Positions 1-13,199 of a stretch of DNA of 64,000 nt are shown here, in pieces. The position numbers and the translations under genes were made by a program. A model generated the notes under the pieces. The model was given only the letters and a program-made list of their open reading frames with translations. It searched no databases and had not been told where the DNA came from. The DNA is from Durusdinium trenchii (Eukaryota; Sar; Dinophyceae; Suessiales; Symbiodiniaceae): positions 920,882-984,881 of the forward strand of contig CAXAMN010008446.1 of NCBI GenBank assembly GCA_963970005.1, in the 5' to 3' direction. The stretch's first letter is position 1. Each line of letters begins with the position of its first letter.

Positions 1-269
1 CTTTTCCACGTCCAATATTCCACTTCAGCGCCTCAAAAGAAAGAAACCGACCTTTTTCCGAGTGCCAAGGTCCAAAGAACGAACCTTTTGGAAAGGTGCG
101 AGTAGCATATCCCTCGAAATCACATGGGAAGTGGAAACCCCCCTGTATGTATTGGGGACATGGCCATTTTTAACGAGCCACTGTCCACGTCGTTCGTTCC
201 GGGGGGGTTTGTGTCTCCCTCCACGACACCACCACAACACTCGCCATCCCAGCAAGTTGCTGATCCAGC

Positions 270-3200
270 CTCAATATGGATTCCGGCCGCGCCGTTCTCG
301 ATGAACATCTTGGCCAGCCTTCGACGTTCAGACATCGAGGGGGGAAAGCATGAGAATCCGTGAAAAAAGACCGGCAAGGTATTCCGTGTGGTGCATCCAT
401 GCACATCCCATGTGCCTCCGAGACTCTTGGGACCCCTCGGACTGGACTGCATGACGATCTTCCAGTCAAGGTCTGCCCAGCTGGGCAGCTGGGCTGACCC
501 ACGAGACAGCTGAAATTCTGCATGATGTGGAAGATCTGATTTGGAAGATCTGGAAAACAGACGTTTACCCCGGACTGCCCCCATCCATGGTAGGTCATTC
601 CAGTCCCATCCGGATCCTCGTCCTTATGGGTCCTGCCCAAGGGACTTCATCGTCGCGGTGATGCCGCCGTGCCCGGTGTCGGCGTCCGCGATGATGGGGT
701 TCCTTGGAGCGAGGCAAGGCTGCCCACCCGCAGGGAGTCAGGCCCCCAACCCCCGGGATTGCTCGGGGGTTTTGGATGGTGGGGATCAAAGCAACATGTA
801 CAGTAAGCAGTTGCTTCAGGTTAAGCGGGGCCGCCTCTGTCTTTCAAACAATACGTTTTTCGGCTGAGATCCTCTTTAGTCATCAGACTTAGTCTAGTCC
901 CTACACATGCATCGGGTGATCGCTGATTTTTCTGCTTGGGGCAGACCCCAACCGATACCTCCTACCTAGTAGTCTCAAAAACATGAGGGAACCCGAGCCG
1001 ATGAAGAAAGGCTCCATCATCACACGCCCCGCACCCATCGTCCAAATTGGGTCCAAATTGTGCAGTGTACATACATCTTTCAGGGGAATCTATTATAGTT
1101 TCCCCTCATGACCCTACCTTCATCGCGACGCCCAGAAACCAGACACCCTCCAGCTTCCCAAGCCCGAAAAACCCGACACCCTCAAATCAAGGTGCCAAGT
1201 TAAACAACGGCTCGCGGACCCGCCGCGATGTTTCTCTTCCTTCCAGCCTCCCTCCCTCCCCCTCCCCCTCTCCCTCCCTCTCCTCCCTTGCTCCCAAGGG
1301 TCAAGTAATCCACCGCCGGCGTCGCCGCGCGGTCGGCAGGGCTCATGCGGCGGCGCTCCTCATACTGCTTGCGATCGTGGAAGAGCTGAGCACGGAAGAG
1401 CTGGTCCACCTGAAAAAGGCCGCAGCTGGTGGCGCAGCTGGTGGCGCCCTATTCCGGCAACCATGAGGAGCTTGGACAAGTATGTCGAAAAAGAACACGT
1501 CGTTGTGTCATGATCATGTTTAACCTGGACCCCCAGTCGGGGTGGTTCATGGACGCCCTTTTCGGGGCTATGAATGGACACCCGGAATCCGTGGTGCTGG
1601 AACTCCCTGGTGGATCCAGTTCTTCGGGAGGTCTTTCACCGCTGAACTGGGTTGTGTTGAGGTCTTGCTCCTTGAACTTTTGATGGTAGGGGAAGGGATG
1701 ACTTGTGGTTTCCTGGAAAGATTGGGGCAGCAAGAGCTCTAGAAATGGAAAATTCGATGAAATCCAGCAACTTTCCGCAAATGGACCCACCCCATCAGGG
1801 TCGTGCAGCGTGTTGGGGGGAGCGTCAATACCCAGCAGTTGCCCTGCCTCATCCAAGCGTTGCACCTCCCAAATCCATGTTTGCCCCTCTCAATATGCAC
1901 GTAAGCGTTTCATCGTCTCACCTAGTGCTGTGAGAATGAGCGGCACGCGGGTTGCACACCTTGTTGGGCACAGTGTCGTAGGGGTAGTCGGCCACGTCAG
2001 GGCCGGGCTCGTTGGAGGTGGAAGCGGTGGAGGAGCACTGCCAGCCGCTCACGTACACGGAGGTCAAGTACTTGGCCATCTGAGTGACCTGAGAGGACTG
2101 ATCCATGGATCACCACTCAGACACGACTAATGACTAATGGAACTGAAGTATTTGGAATGCTTTTCCTTACGTGATGATTTCCAAAGTGTTTTCATCATGT
2201 CTCTCCTCCAGTGACCTTGTCAGGATTGGCAAGTGACCTTTTCAAGATCGAGGACCTAAGTGACCTCATTCTGGGATCTGAAAAGGTCACTGTGAAGGCC
2301 CTGCCTCATTGGTTCCAAACCTTTGCACGCTGAAACTGGGTATTCAATCTTCTGCAAGTCTCAGCCGATGCACGGGGAAGTCGAGCACAAAAGCTGGCGA
2401 AACCTCCGACCCGGCCCCGGTGGCGGTCCTCCAATCCACACCCCCTCTCCCCACCTGCACGGTGTCGAGGGCGCCAAAGGTGTGAGAGCAGGTGCCCTTC
2501 GCCTCGGCGGCTTCGCGCCGGAGGCGACTCGCTCGCACGGTTGCAGGTCGTACCCCGCACCGGGCCTCGCACGGGTAGTAAAGGCGCACGGGCGGAAGCG
2601 GTATCGAAAGTGAACCCGAAAGAAACCCGGAGAACGGCCCCCCGGTCAGGCGACCTTCCGACGAGGGTGTGATGCCCACTCTTATACTCCTTCTCAGTGT
2701 GAAAGGAGACTTCCACTGAGGAGGTTCTAAGCTAAGGAGACTACCACCTCAAGGATGTCAAGCTCTTAGGCCGCTCACCGGACGGAGGAGGAGGCCAGGT
2801 GCTCTTTCAAAAGGCAAGGAGGCAGGTGGAACACACGGGACAAGGAGGAGGCCATCGGAACCAAATCAGTGACGGGCAGGTTGTGACTTGGAACGACGAC
2901 TGGATCCACTTTCGAGTTGCTAGCTACTTCGAAGGTACTCAGTAAGTAAGCCACCATGAACTCAGCCCAAACTGTGACCAATCTCTGTATACAATGAATC
3001 TGCGAGCCAACCAATGGAACCTCCTGGTGAGGACATGCACATGCAAATGATCCTTCAAGAGAAAAACGCATGAACACACGAACCCCGGAATCATCCTGTT
3101 CCGTTGACCATGGTCATTGATGACCTTGGCCCTCTATACAAGCAGGGGCCTTGGCCCCTGCCCGCGTGGACTGAGGTGTTTGTTCCTCGACCGACCTCAC

Positions 3201-5306
3201 GTCCCCACCCAAGTCCATCCACCCATCCACCTCGGGGGATGTTCGGCGCCCCGTGATGCAACAGGAGGTTGAAGAACCCTAATTCGACCATCCCAGTTGG
3301 GTACTCTGGTAGGGACCTATGAAGTCCCATGGCCTGGTGCTCCCTCATCATCTTGTAGAGCTTCTCCTCGGCGCGGGTCTTCGCCACTCGGCTCGGTAGG
3401 GGTGGGGGTCGCTGGTTCCCATTTGGGAGGACATGTTTCTTGGGTGCTGAGGGTGCACCACTAACCCTACCCCTCCAAGCTGCTAGAATCTCGAGCTTGG
3501 ATGAGTTGGATTTCTGGTTGGCCGGGCCACACTCTCGCTCATGATCTTCATCTTCACTTCTCCAAACTGCATCACCCCAAACGTCGTTGCAACTTCCGAA
3601 ACCCCAAGATTCTGGCGAAGTTCCATTGGAAGTGGAGGTGGCTGGGCTGGGCATGGTCTTGCGATGATGCCAGGGGCCGCCCAAGAGATACGGCAGAGAG
3701 AGATGGATCCAACATGCCGCATGCCATATAAAGGCCATCATGGCTGAATCATGCTGAATCTATACAGTAGTATCAAGAGCCCAATACTTTGTTCAAGGCA
3801 ACTCACTCGTTCTTTCCATACCTGCAATTAGGGGGTGGGGTAACCCTTTGATTCACCCATCATCCCCAATTTCCGTGCTAGATCCCTCTTTCATTCCTCT
3901 TCCATCCCTCTTCCCACCCCACCAACCACAGAAACCCAGCGGCGGAGACCTTCGCACCGGCGAAGTGCAACGGAAAGGTGCCTCTCCAAGGCAGGGGACG
4001 GAGAATCGACCCTTTTCAGCGGAGGGTTGGAGAAGAAACCACGTCTCAGCTGTCATTCAGTCAATGGAAGTGTTCCCTGACTCAACAGAACATAAGTGCT
4101 CAGAAGTGAACATAAGAGCCTCATTCAGTTCACTTCTGTGCAGAAGTGTTCAGAGACGGCATGCAGAAGAGAAACTTCCGACGGTGCTTCACTTTCCATT
4201 ATATAGCAGCCTTGAAGAGTGAGGTCCACTAGCTCGACCCTTCGCCGCTGGTGAGGAAGAAAACCACCATCCGAACCTCAAAGGATGCACCGCCTCAAGG
4301 TCTCAGTTAACATCTCGGGTGTGCCCAGTTTAACGATGCGTCCCACACGTTTTCCTCACCGGGACTGTCCTCTAACCCTCTAGGCTTCAGCATTGACACC
4401 ACAGGGCGATCAGGTCCAGACAACTAGACCACCACACTCCGACTGAACATGTATATAAGTGCGAAGCCACCTGCTTGCAGAGAACAAGGGTCATCCAAGG
4501 GACCATGCCATTCACGCCATCATGTGATGTGAGATGATGACGAGTGTCTCCCTGAACACCACCCCGCCACTAGCCCAGGGGGCTCGGAATTCCGCTCCAT
4601 CGGTCCTTGGAGCTTCACCACATCCTCCACCTTATAGGGCCTGGTCGTGTGCTTGAAGCGCTCACTACCTCAGCCGGGCGAGCGAGTCACCTCAGCCGTC
4701 CCCCCAAAAAACAGCCAGCGACACCCCGATCTCATGACAAACGATCAAAGAAGAGATCCCAAAACACCCACGCCTTTTGTCCGAGGTTTCCGGGGTGTCG
4801 GGATCAAGGTTCAACAGGGTGTCTATTTATTCACGACCCCGACAGAGGGTCCTGGTTGTTGTCACTGTGTTTCCTGGTTTCAGCCGCTAGTTTGGGGGTG
4901 TCATCGATCATCTGCTCATCTTTTTTCGTGTTTCGATCATCTGCCCCTCCCAAAGAATGCATTTATTGCATGTAATCGTTACTATGAACATCTATGAACG
5001 ATAAATGACCAGCACCAGCTCCTTCAAAGGGGTCACCAATGGAAGCCCCTACACTAGGGATCTCCATTGGACACCCCTTTGAAGGTCCAGGCATGGACTT
5101 CGATCAACAGCTTGGTGTTTTAAAATGTTTTTTGTGCTTCTGGAGGGTCAGCCGCTGAAAAATGGGTGACTCCTCACCACCTTCCACGACCGGTCCCAGC
5201 GGCCCATCCAGGTCTTCATCTCCTGCACGCGCTTCTCGAAGTCTCCATCCTCTGACACGCCGACCATGCGCAAACCTCCACTAATGGAGCTGGCACCGCC
5301 CAGGAC
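270..5306 (-). CDS. ICL: Isocitrate lyase, copy 1 (5' exons only, continues off the left edge)
   Basis: Isocitrate lyase cleaves isocitrate to glyoxylate and succinate in the glyoxylate cycle. Nine exons covering the N-terminal part of the protein are visible: 5306-~5195, 4668-4606, 3981-3950, 3366-3334, 2502-2455, 2088-1960, 1409-1303, 702-646 and 318-270. They encode family blocks in the right order, including [19 protein letters not shown]-like [39 protein letters not shown], the metal-site block ADADTGHGG and [10 protein letters not shown]. Lengths and phases of exons 2 to 8 equal those of the second copy at 22765-14047. The exception is that one exon of copy 2 is split here by an 831-base intron (3333-2503). 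The catalytic KKCGHM exon and everything after it lie outside the window. The upstream start exon was not found, and the end of the first listed exon is approximate. No stop or frameshift is seen in these exons, so this copy may be intact. Confidence 0.93.
2503..3333 (-). other. Copy-specific 831-base GC-AG intron in isocitrate lyase copy 1
   Basis: In copy 2 one 81-base exon (21843-21763) codes from EKLYKM to GALDTVQ without a break. In copy 1 the same coding is 33 + 48 bases (3366-3334 and 2502-2455), separated by this segment. On the minus strand the break reads CAG / GCCATG ... GCCGAG / GCGAAG, so AGGC stands at both ends like a target-site duplication and the intron has a GC donor. Removing it restores the copy 2 frame exactly. 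Gain in copy 1 by insertion of an introner-like element fits best, but precise loss from copy 2 is possible. Confidence 0.85.
5021..5085. repeat. Short near-perfect inverted repeat (65 bases)
   Basis: Left arm ccttcaaaggggtcaccaat and right arm attggacaccccttt plus gaagg are reverse complements over about 23 bases with a few mismatches, around a 19-base centre. The element lies in an intron of isocitrate lyase copy 1, between exons 1 and 2. It resembles a minimal MITE or introner remnant. Confidence 0.7.
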
Positions 5307-5309
5307 CTG

Positions 5310-8223
5310 TCAGCTCTCGTGGTCGCTTTGAAAAAGCCGTCCTGTCCTTTCCTCCCACCAATGCTGCAACGGTTCAATCCATTCATGTTCAAACAACACC
5401 CCAACCGGATTCTCCGCGGCCCCAGCACCGCACCTGACGCTGGATCGTTTCGAGGCGGAAGGCCATGGCAGTCAAAAATCACCCAAAAAGTCACGACGGA
5501 GGGGGGCTGAGGCTGAGCAATCTGGCGGCGGGAAGGTCTATGATGGTCTACCAGAGTCTACCTGCGGATGAGGGGAGAGAAGAAAAAAAGCAAAAACGAG
5601 CCCGAGGGTCTGAGAAGGGTCGAAAAGCACATCCCAGCACATCTTTGCAGGGCTCACACCTTCAGCCCAAGAATCACAAAACCTCAACTAGTTGACGGGA
5701 GTTCCACCGTTCCAAGCCTTTTCCGGCGGACCAGTGCGTAGTACGAGCAGAATTCGACCGTTCCCTCCACCAGACCAATTTTTGGGGGGTTCGAAGTTCG
5801 AAGCCCCAAAATCCACTGATCAGTCACTGCTTTGAGAGCAAAAGGCCGTGTGATTCCATAGGCGGCTGCAACACTTACAACAAAAAGGGGGCCATGCCAC
5901 CCACTCGGATTTGGTCTAAAACCGCCGGTGACTGCCTCGGGTCCTTTCTCCGATGACTGCCTCGGGCTTGCAAGACCCAGGTGTTGTTACGGACCCTTGG
6001 TGGTGAAGAGAACGGTGGAGAGCGCAGCTTCGACTTCTTGTTCTTTTGCGTCCTTCTTCTTCCTCGTCTTCCCCTCCTCCTTCTCCTTCTCCTTCCTCTT
6101 CGTCGTCGTTCTTCTTCGTCGTCGTCGTCGTCGTCATCGACGTCGTCGTCGTCGTCGTCGTTCTTCTTATTATTCTTCTTATTCTTATTTTTAGTCTTAT
6201 TTTTATTATTCTTTATTTTTTCTTTTTCTTCTTCTTCTTCTTCTTCCTCTCCTCCTTCTCCTTCTCCTTCTCCTTCTCCTTCTCCTTCTCCTTCTCCTTC
6301 TTCTTCTTCGTCGTCCTTCTTCTGCAAAAGCTTTGTTTTTGAATGTTTTTGACATCTCTGACTATCTCTTTCTGCTCCTGTGCAGGCTACTTCTGCTGCT
6401 AGAGTCGTAGATAGTACCCGCTTTGCCTACATATCGGGATCTACACTGCCGCAACAAGGCACAAACCCCGTCAGTTGGTAGAAGAGGATTCTCGGCAAGG
6501 AGTCTAGTGACTCTAGTGGGAATAGCACAGCATTGTACAGCATTTGAAGGCGTTTGATATACATAATTGGCGCGCCCCGATCCCTGCTCAGACCAAAAAT
6601 CAACCAAAATCAACCACTTCACCTGCAGCCTTTGCAAACCCAGGTCTTGGATGGTCTGTCGAGCCAGGCCCGGCAGCTGTTGGCCGGGCCCGTCCTCCGA
6701 AATCGCAGTGAGCCAGGAGACGCCCCAACGCGCCATGAAAACGACATGAAAACACAAAGGCTAAGGCTGCATCTCCGATCGAACACACGGCGCCGTGCAT
6801 GAGGACCACTGGCCACAGGCGACGAGTACGCAAGGGACAGAAAAGTCTCTCCAAACTTCCCCAAGAGTCGGCTGATGAAGAACTAGGCTTGACAAAAATG
6901 GACGAAGAATGGGAGCTTGCGAGTACCTCTGAGCCCTTAGGCCCTTGGGGGCCCATTGCCTTTCCATCAAAAGAAGACTGGATTAGTGAGAGTACTGTAC
7001 GGCATGCTGCTCCACATCAAGAGCAATGGGCCCGAGAATTCGAGGGTAAAATCGCGGCCAGTGCGATGGACGTCGCACGCCACTCAATCTGACATTTCCT
7101 GGATCTGCCAGGCATAGGTGCCATTTGTTTGTGGGTTGTTCCAAGAATGGCACCCATTGTGACGAGCATCCAGCCATGTAGTCAAGAGGTGAAAATGGGC
7201 GCTCAGAACTGCTTCTCGGTCACCCCCGCGGACATGATGCCTCGCGAGAAAAAGCACATCAAGATAGGCCCTAGCCGCTAGCCAGGACAACAAATCAAAT
7301 GGTGCTGCGACGCTGAAGTTCGGGCTTTTCGCTGGAAGTAGGGCCATGGCAACAACAAGACCCTCGGAGCAAGCATCAGAAGCAAGGGCCAGTGGCCTAC
7401 CATCGTTACCCTTTTCAAGCCTTCTCTACCGCAAGGCCCGTTCTGGGCCAATTCGGACAAGCCCAAAAAACGGCAAAACCTCTCCGAATGAAAAAGGACA
7501 GTTGGGGGGCTGGAGCTCGTCATGCGAATCTGGCATGTTTTCTTCCTTTTTCGGAGTTGAAGTCCTTCAGGACGAGAATGTCCCCCAGGAACGAAAAGAC
7601 GAGTTGACTCCTGTCGAAAGCTTGGTCCGCTTTGAAAAGCCACCGGATTCTCCTGTCGTGCTCGGCCTGTGGAGGAGAGGCCGCCACTGACCACGTTGCC
7701 CATCTCATCCACGATCTCCGAGCCGCTCCTCGGACCCCGTGCCGGGCCACGGTATGCGGGTGTTGTTTGGGAAAAAGGGTGTGGGGCCTTAAGGGTCTTG
7801 TTGAAGACTAGGTCCTAGGTCACTGCGACGCGGTCGAAGCATCAATCGCACGAAAACGTCTTAAGGTCGCTAAGAGCACGATTATGGTATGGGTGGGCAC
7901 CGTGAGGGCTTCATTTAGATACAACAGCTTCAACAGCTCTATATCTATACTGTCACCCTGCTCATGCAGAAGTCGTCCACCATTCTTTGGTAGAAGTAGA
8001 GCCTACCCGGCCTACCCGTCGCCTCAATGCGCGTGGGACTCCTGTGAATTCATAGAGCATGGGTCAGCAACTGCCCGGGAAAAATAAAAAAACATGTGAA
8101 GGCTCTGGTGAACAATTCTGGAAGACGATGCCATCTGAACCGACCGAGTACAGTAACCCCTCTCTCTCCCCTCTCTCTCTCCTCTCCTCTCCTCTCCTCT
8201 CCTCTCCTCTCCTCTCCTCTCCT
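5310..8223. other. Spacer between isocitrate lyase copy 1 and the SUMO protease gene
   Basis: No family could be recognised on either strand. The stretch holds a long pyrimidine-rich simple-sequence block (about 6040-6312) and the start of a (tctcc)n block that runs into the assembly gap. Short open frames exist at 6799-7092 (plus) and 7278-7750 (minus), but they show no family motif and no agreeing splice structure. An undetected first exon of isocitrate lyase copy 1 may lie here. Confidence 0.6.
6040..6312. repeat. Pyrimidine-rich microsatellite block on the plus strand
   Basis: Runs of ctt, cgt, cct and tct triplets and ccttct hexamers form a continuous low-complexity stretch. It produces artificial open frames rich in Ser/Leu or Glu/Lys/Asp on the two strands. 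Confidence 0.9.
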
Positions 8224-8641
8224 NNNNNNNNNNNNNNNNNNNNNNNNNNNNNNNNNNNNNNNNNNNNNNNNNNNNNNNNNNNNNNNNNNNNNNNNNNNNN
8301 NNNNNNNNNNNNNNNNNNNNNNNNNNNNNNNNNNNNNNNNNNNNNNNNNNNNNNNNNNNNNNNNNNNNNNNNNNNNNNNNNNNNNNNNNNNNNNNNNNNN
8401 NNNNNNNNNNNNNNNNNNNNNNNNNNNNNNNNNNNNNNNNNNNNNNNNNNNNNNNNNNNNNNNNNNNNNNNNNNNNNNNNNNNNNNNNNNNNNNNNNNNN
8501 NNNNNNNNNNNNNNNNNNNNNNNNNNNNNNNNNNNNNNNNNNNNNNNNNNNNNNNNNNNNNNNNNNNNNNNNNNNNNNNNNNNNNNNNNNNNNNNNNNNN
8601 NNNNNNNNNNNNNNNNNNNNNNNCTCTCTCTCTCTCTCTCT
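8160..8641. repeat. (tctcc)n / (tc)n microsatellite spanning a 400-base assembly gap
   Basis: Tctcc pentamers lead into 400 N characters (8224-8623), followed by (ct)n up to 8641. The gap was probably caused by the repeat, so its true length is unknown. Confidence 0.95.
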
Positions 8642-8873
8642 ATCTGTGTCCATGACTGGCATGCTTTGGTGTTGCGGGGAGGTCAGGAAACAACGAAATC
8701 CATCCGGTGATCAAGCCGTGGAAGGGACAACACAGCTCGGATGACTGGCATCCCCCAAGGCTTTTGCAGCCTCGAACGCTGCATGCCGACAGCCACTTTC
8801 TCACTCAGGCACGAATAAAATCCACCCGAAAAGCTAGGCCTTTCGAGCTCTTGTTCAAGTGGGAACGGCCAGT

Positions 8874-11800
8874 TCAGCACCAGTCATTCCTCCTGGCCCT
8901 CTTCCACCCCCGCGTGTCCTCACTCCACTCGCCCCAATCCCACCACTTGGCCTCTGCCGCAGCCGCCTGCGCCGGCACCGGAGGTGGCACTGCCGGAGGT
9001 GGCAGCGGCCGCGCTTTCACAGGTGGGGGCTCCTTCGGTGGCCGCCAGGGCAGGTCCTCGTCGGGGCTCGGCTCACTGAGAAGGGCCTCGTGCACACGAG
9101 CACGGAGGCCCTGGTCCTTGAGGAGGACCGACAGGTCCGTCTCCCCTTTGGCCTTTCCTTCTTGCAGCAAATGCACCACGAGCTGGCGCATTTGAGTGCG
9201 ACGATGGCTGATGGTGGACTGGTCAAACCAGGCTTGGTGCGATTCCAAGCCCAGTCTGGTCAACTTCTCGGGGTGGCGAAGCAGAAAGAGCAAGAACTCC
9301 AGCACGTAGAGACCACAATCATAGACGTTCTGCTGCTTTGGAACGTCCGTCTCAATGGCCTGCATCCTTTCCAAGCCGCACACTGCAGCTTTCCATCGAG
9401 CCACCATCTGCGACCGCGTCACCTTGTCTTCAAGGCGCTTGGAGTCTTCCAGTTGGACGCCGTAGCCACTCGTGTTGAAGAGCTCTCGGCGCAAGTATCC
9501 TTGGATGATCTTGGATGTGCTCTTGTGTCAGGAACCGGGGAAAGAATGGCCCAGCTTTTAGACATATCATTGATAAGAACATCTCACCTTCCGCGGAAGG
9601 CACTTCACCCCAGCCTTATGGCCAGAAACTCCGAATGAAGCCAAACCAAGTCTCCCTTCAGCAATTTGATGTGGTCCTCTTTGGGCAAAGGCTCCCATGC
9701 GGAGTCCAGACAAACCATCCGTGGCAAGTCCTCCATGTGCCCGCGCGTGTCATCGGTCCGCATCACTCGGTAGGGATGGCAGACGAAGAAGGCGCACCAG
9801 TGCAGGTTGGCCTGCCATGCACGGTCGCAGTGCAGCTGTTCTTGGGGAATGGAGGCCCAAGAAGAACCCCTGCCAAACACCTCGGGCGACCCCGACTCAA
9901 CCCTTTTCGACAACCTCATTGATGGGGGAGAAATCAACAACCCTTAAAGAGGCATGATGAAACATTGGAACACTCTAGACTGGCTAGCCTGCAGGCATAT
10001 GCACCCCAGCAACACCCGAAAGTGCCTCATAAGTTCTGCCCAGGTCCATGTCACCTTTGCTGATATATATATAATAGCCACTGTATGTATATATATATAC
10101 ATTCACCCAGAGGAAAAGAGAAAAGAGATGAAAAGAGGGAGTATCTGAGTAACCAAAAGAATCACTCCTGAAACTGGCGTAAGCCTGGAACACACCTCCA
10201 TCCAAACCGGCCAAACAGCTCTCCGTCGACCTCCGGGCCGTCAGGGCGCCTCGTTCACCGGGTAGATCAAGACCCGTTGAGACGCCAGGCCACCCGTGAC
10301 GCTCCGCGTCCACGTCCGCACGTTCTCCCAGCCCTTCTCGCCACTGGAGGCGCCGGCGGCGCTCAGGCGCGTGAAGAACTGAGTCTTGGCCACATACAAC
10401 TCCTGCAAAAGACAGGCAGCGGATCGAGGTTAAGAGAGAGACAGGCAGCAGCAAGCAGGTGTTGGAAAGTCTGGTTCGTTCTCTCGTTTGGAGCGGCCCC
10501 TGTGTATGCTTCTTCCAAGTGACCTTTTTGGGGTCCCTAAGTGAACTATTGCAGGACCTCAAACCAAGGGATCAAAAGGTCACTTGGAAGAACCAGGTCT
10601 ATCAAAAAGTGTTTTTGATATTTTTTTTAATAATGCGTCCCAGATCACCACGGTCTTTTTTGATCTTTTTTGGTACGTTGATAAACGTAAGGAAATGGCT
10701 TGCAACTCATGAACCGACCGGTGCAATGTCAAAACGAAATCAACGTCTTCGATTCTCCCGCAAGTCTGTTACCAGTATGGGAGCTGAATTCTAGCGTCTT
10801 ATGCTGCGTTGCCGGTTGAAAGGGTATTAAAAATGGCAGTGAACGGATTCTACAGCTCCCCGTTCGATTCTTTGCATAGAACTATTGCATTGCTTCTCCT
10901 CTTGCAGTTGTGGCGGCGCCACCTCGACGGCCAAACGCAAGAAGAAGTCCATGATGGTGTCGTTGAACCACTGCTCATCCTCCAACAAGTCCACGTCCCG
11001 TTCTTCCAGCACGGCCCCCTGGAAGCGCAACCCGAAGCCCTTCTGATGCGGCCGCGGGACTAGACCCAAGGACTTGGGACCATGGAGCGTGACGCACTGC
11101 TCAGCACACGTGGCACTGCTCAGCCACGTTTTGAAAGTGGCCAATGCCTCCACGGTTGCGCCAGAAGCTCTTTTGAAAACCGGTGTGTGTGTGTGTGTGT
11201 GTGCGTGTGTTAATGCAGACTTTTGATAAATCAAACCCTCCATGCAGAGATGTAAAGCCATCCTGGATGCGATCCACAATCATGTGCGCGATTCAAGTCT
11301 CAGTTGAGTCACAACTCAGAACACATCAACATCCTTTGAACTTCAGGGGTCGAAGGCTTCATGGTCACCAGACAGTCGGCCCCTGTTCCACCGTTCGGAC
11401 CCTACCGGCCCCTGTTCCCTCTTCCTGTCCATCGCCCCGACCGCACTCTGGACACGGCTCGGTCCGCGGTCACCGGTTCTCTGGGGCCTCGAAGGGATCG
11501 CCTTCGACGGCCTCGAGGGTCAGCATGGAGATCCGGTGCCCCTCGGCCATGAAGTCCAGGGCAAAGCCTCGGGCATCCAGGCCGGTCCGCCGATCGATGA
11601 GAGCGAAGCGCGGGGCGGCGCGGGGGTTGTCCGTGGTGAAGCGAGGAGGCCGGAGGAGCATGGAGGCTCTTGGATCAAAGAAGGGGCCCCTGTATGGAAG
11701 AGGTTTTTAGCATCCTCCTAGGGGACGGAGGCTTTTTGGGCAAGAGTCTACCTCACGTGGTGAATTCACCACCGGGAATGGGAATGGGAGTGAGTAGATG

Positions 11801-13071
11801 AGAAGAACCGACATCAACTCTAAGAGAAATGCCCAGACCTCTCCTGAATTGAATCAATCATGTGTAGACCGGCGGATCGAAACCCTCCCCGCCTCAAATC
11901 TTACAAGCCTCCCAATCGTGCAACATATCCTTCAACAAGTCTGAGTGAGTGGCTGAGCACAACACAAGCAAAAACCACAGAAACACATCCCAAGCCAGGC
12001 AAAAGGTTCTCAGACTAGAAATCAATCTCCCAAAACCCAACCTTTGCACTGCAAGGAAGCCGTTGGCTGCCAATGGCGGTGACAGGTTCAGGATCACCGA
12101 TAGGCCACCCAATACGCCGGTCTCGGGGCCTAAGATCTTGGCTTCAACCTCGCCCAGTTGGCTAACAGGGATGATGAGGTCCAATTCATCCTCCTCCTCC
12201 ACCTGCGATGACGGAACGCGCAGAACGGACGCGAGAAGCCAAGCGTGCTTTTTGACGGGTTCAAGGAGGTGGGAAGTGCTTTGATGGAACGACTGCACAT
12301 GTTGCACAGAATTGGCCCGACTGGATTTACAGTATAAATTAAGGAGCCCCGGCTGGAAGGTGCACGTGGTTGAACTGCTGGAGAAGGTCCATTAAGACTC
12401 ACTTCCAGAAGGGCCACACTCACTTCATCATGCTTCGCTTCAGAGCTTCGATTCGCGAAGGATTCGCACTTACTTCCTCAAGATCGAGTCGACCGAGTCG
12501 ATTCGCGTCATCATTCCCATGGGGCGAAACGCAGCCTCCGGAAACCCAGAGGAACCCTGTATGGGTCGGTCCAACTCCGCCCTTGGAGCCCCACCCTGGC
12601 CTCCTCTGGTGCGAAGTGAAGGGACCTGGGAGCGAGAGCACCACGTGGGGGGCGGGAGGAGACGTGGGTAGTTTATAAGAACAACCTACCCCAGACACGA
12701 CTAATGGGACTGCCATATATGCTGCCCCATTGACCCCCCAAACCACCACCCCTGGCCGTTTCTCGGCATATATGCCATATGCCATATGCCATACATGGAG
12801 TGTCTGGCTACGTCTTCACATGGGAGTCAAAACCGTGATCAACGCTCCCTTCAGCTCCGAGGTGCTCCTCCTGCAACCACAGCTGCGCCCGTCCCACGAG
12901 CTGCGGAAGGGTCAGCCCCCTGCTGGGAGGCAAGGTGAGCTGTGCCACAAGGCTGCTCCGCACCTGTGCATGGGCCAAAGCACTCTGAGCCGCCTGGTGT
13001 GCTGCCTCATGCGCTGCATGCGACAGGCCATCCTCCTCCTCCGAGTCGATGTCGATGACGGAGTCGCCCAT
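8874..13071 (-). CDS. Ulp1/SENP-family SUMO protease (C48 cysteine protease)
   Basis: Members of this family process SUMO precursors and remove SUMO from target proteins. Recognised exons: 13071-12844 (start ATG, Asp/Glu-rich and Ala/His-rich N-terminus), 12202-12149, 11689-~11478, 11039-10923, 10402-10250, 9811-9656 and 9509-8874 (stop). The catalytic domain is complete. LLEDEQWFNDTIMDFFLRL opens it. FFTRL and IYPVNE follow. The catalytic His is in LHWCAFF, the Asp in VCLDS, the oxyanion-hole Gln in KQQN and the nucleophile Cys in YDCGLYVLEF. The 39-, 51- and 52-codon exons keep phase exactly. After the protease core comes a tail of about 130 residues, rich in Pro, then Trp and Arg. Exons between the N-terminus and 11039 may be missing. 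The gene lies between the two isocitrate lyase copies on the same strand. Confidence 0.92.
10512..10590. repeat. Short element with 17-base perfect terminal inverted repeats
   Basis: cttccaagtgacctttt (10512-10528) is the exact reverse complement of aaaaggtcacttggaag (10574-10590). It lies in an intron of the SUMO protease gene. Degenerate relatives with gtgacctttt and ggtcact arms are seen near 2213-2302 and 27164-27232. Confidence 0.8.
11183..11211. repeat. (gt)n microsatellite
   Basis: Alternating gt run inside an intron of the SUMO protease gene. Confidence 0.9.
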
Positions 13072-13199
13072 TGAAGTGGTCCCACACCGAGCACACAAAT
13101 GGATGGTGGGACCGGTGCGAGGGGACGGGCGTGACGGGCGTGTTCTTGATGCGTGCGTCTGAGACGGGGAGAGCTCATAGGCCGAGCTAAACCCTTCAT

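Noticed and set aside
5875-6352. Open frames with runs of Glu, Asp, Lys or Ser
   Set aside because: They are translations of the pyrimidine microsatellite.
8024-8710. Open frames of about 200 codons across 8.0-8.7 kb
   Set aside because: They consist mainly of the 400-N gap and the tctcc microsatellite.
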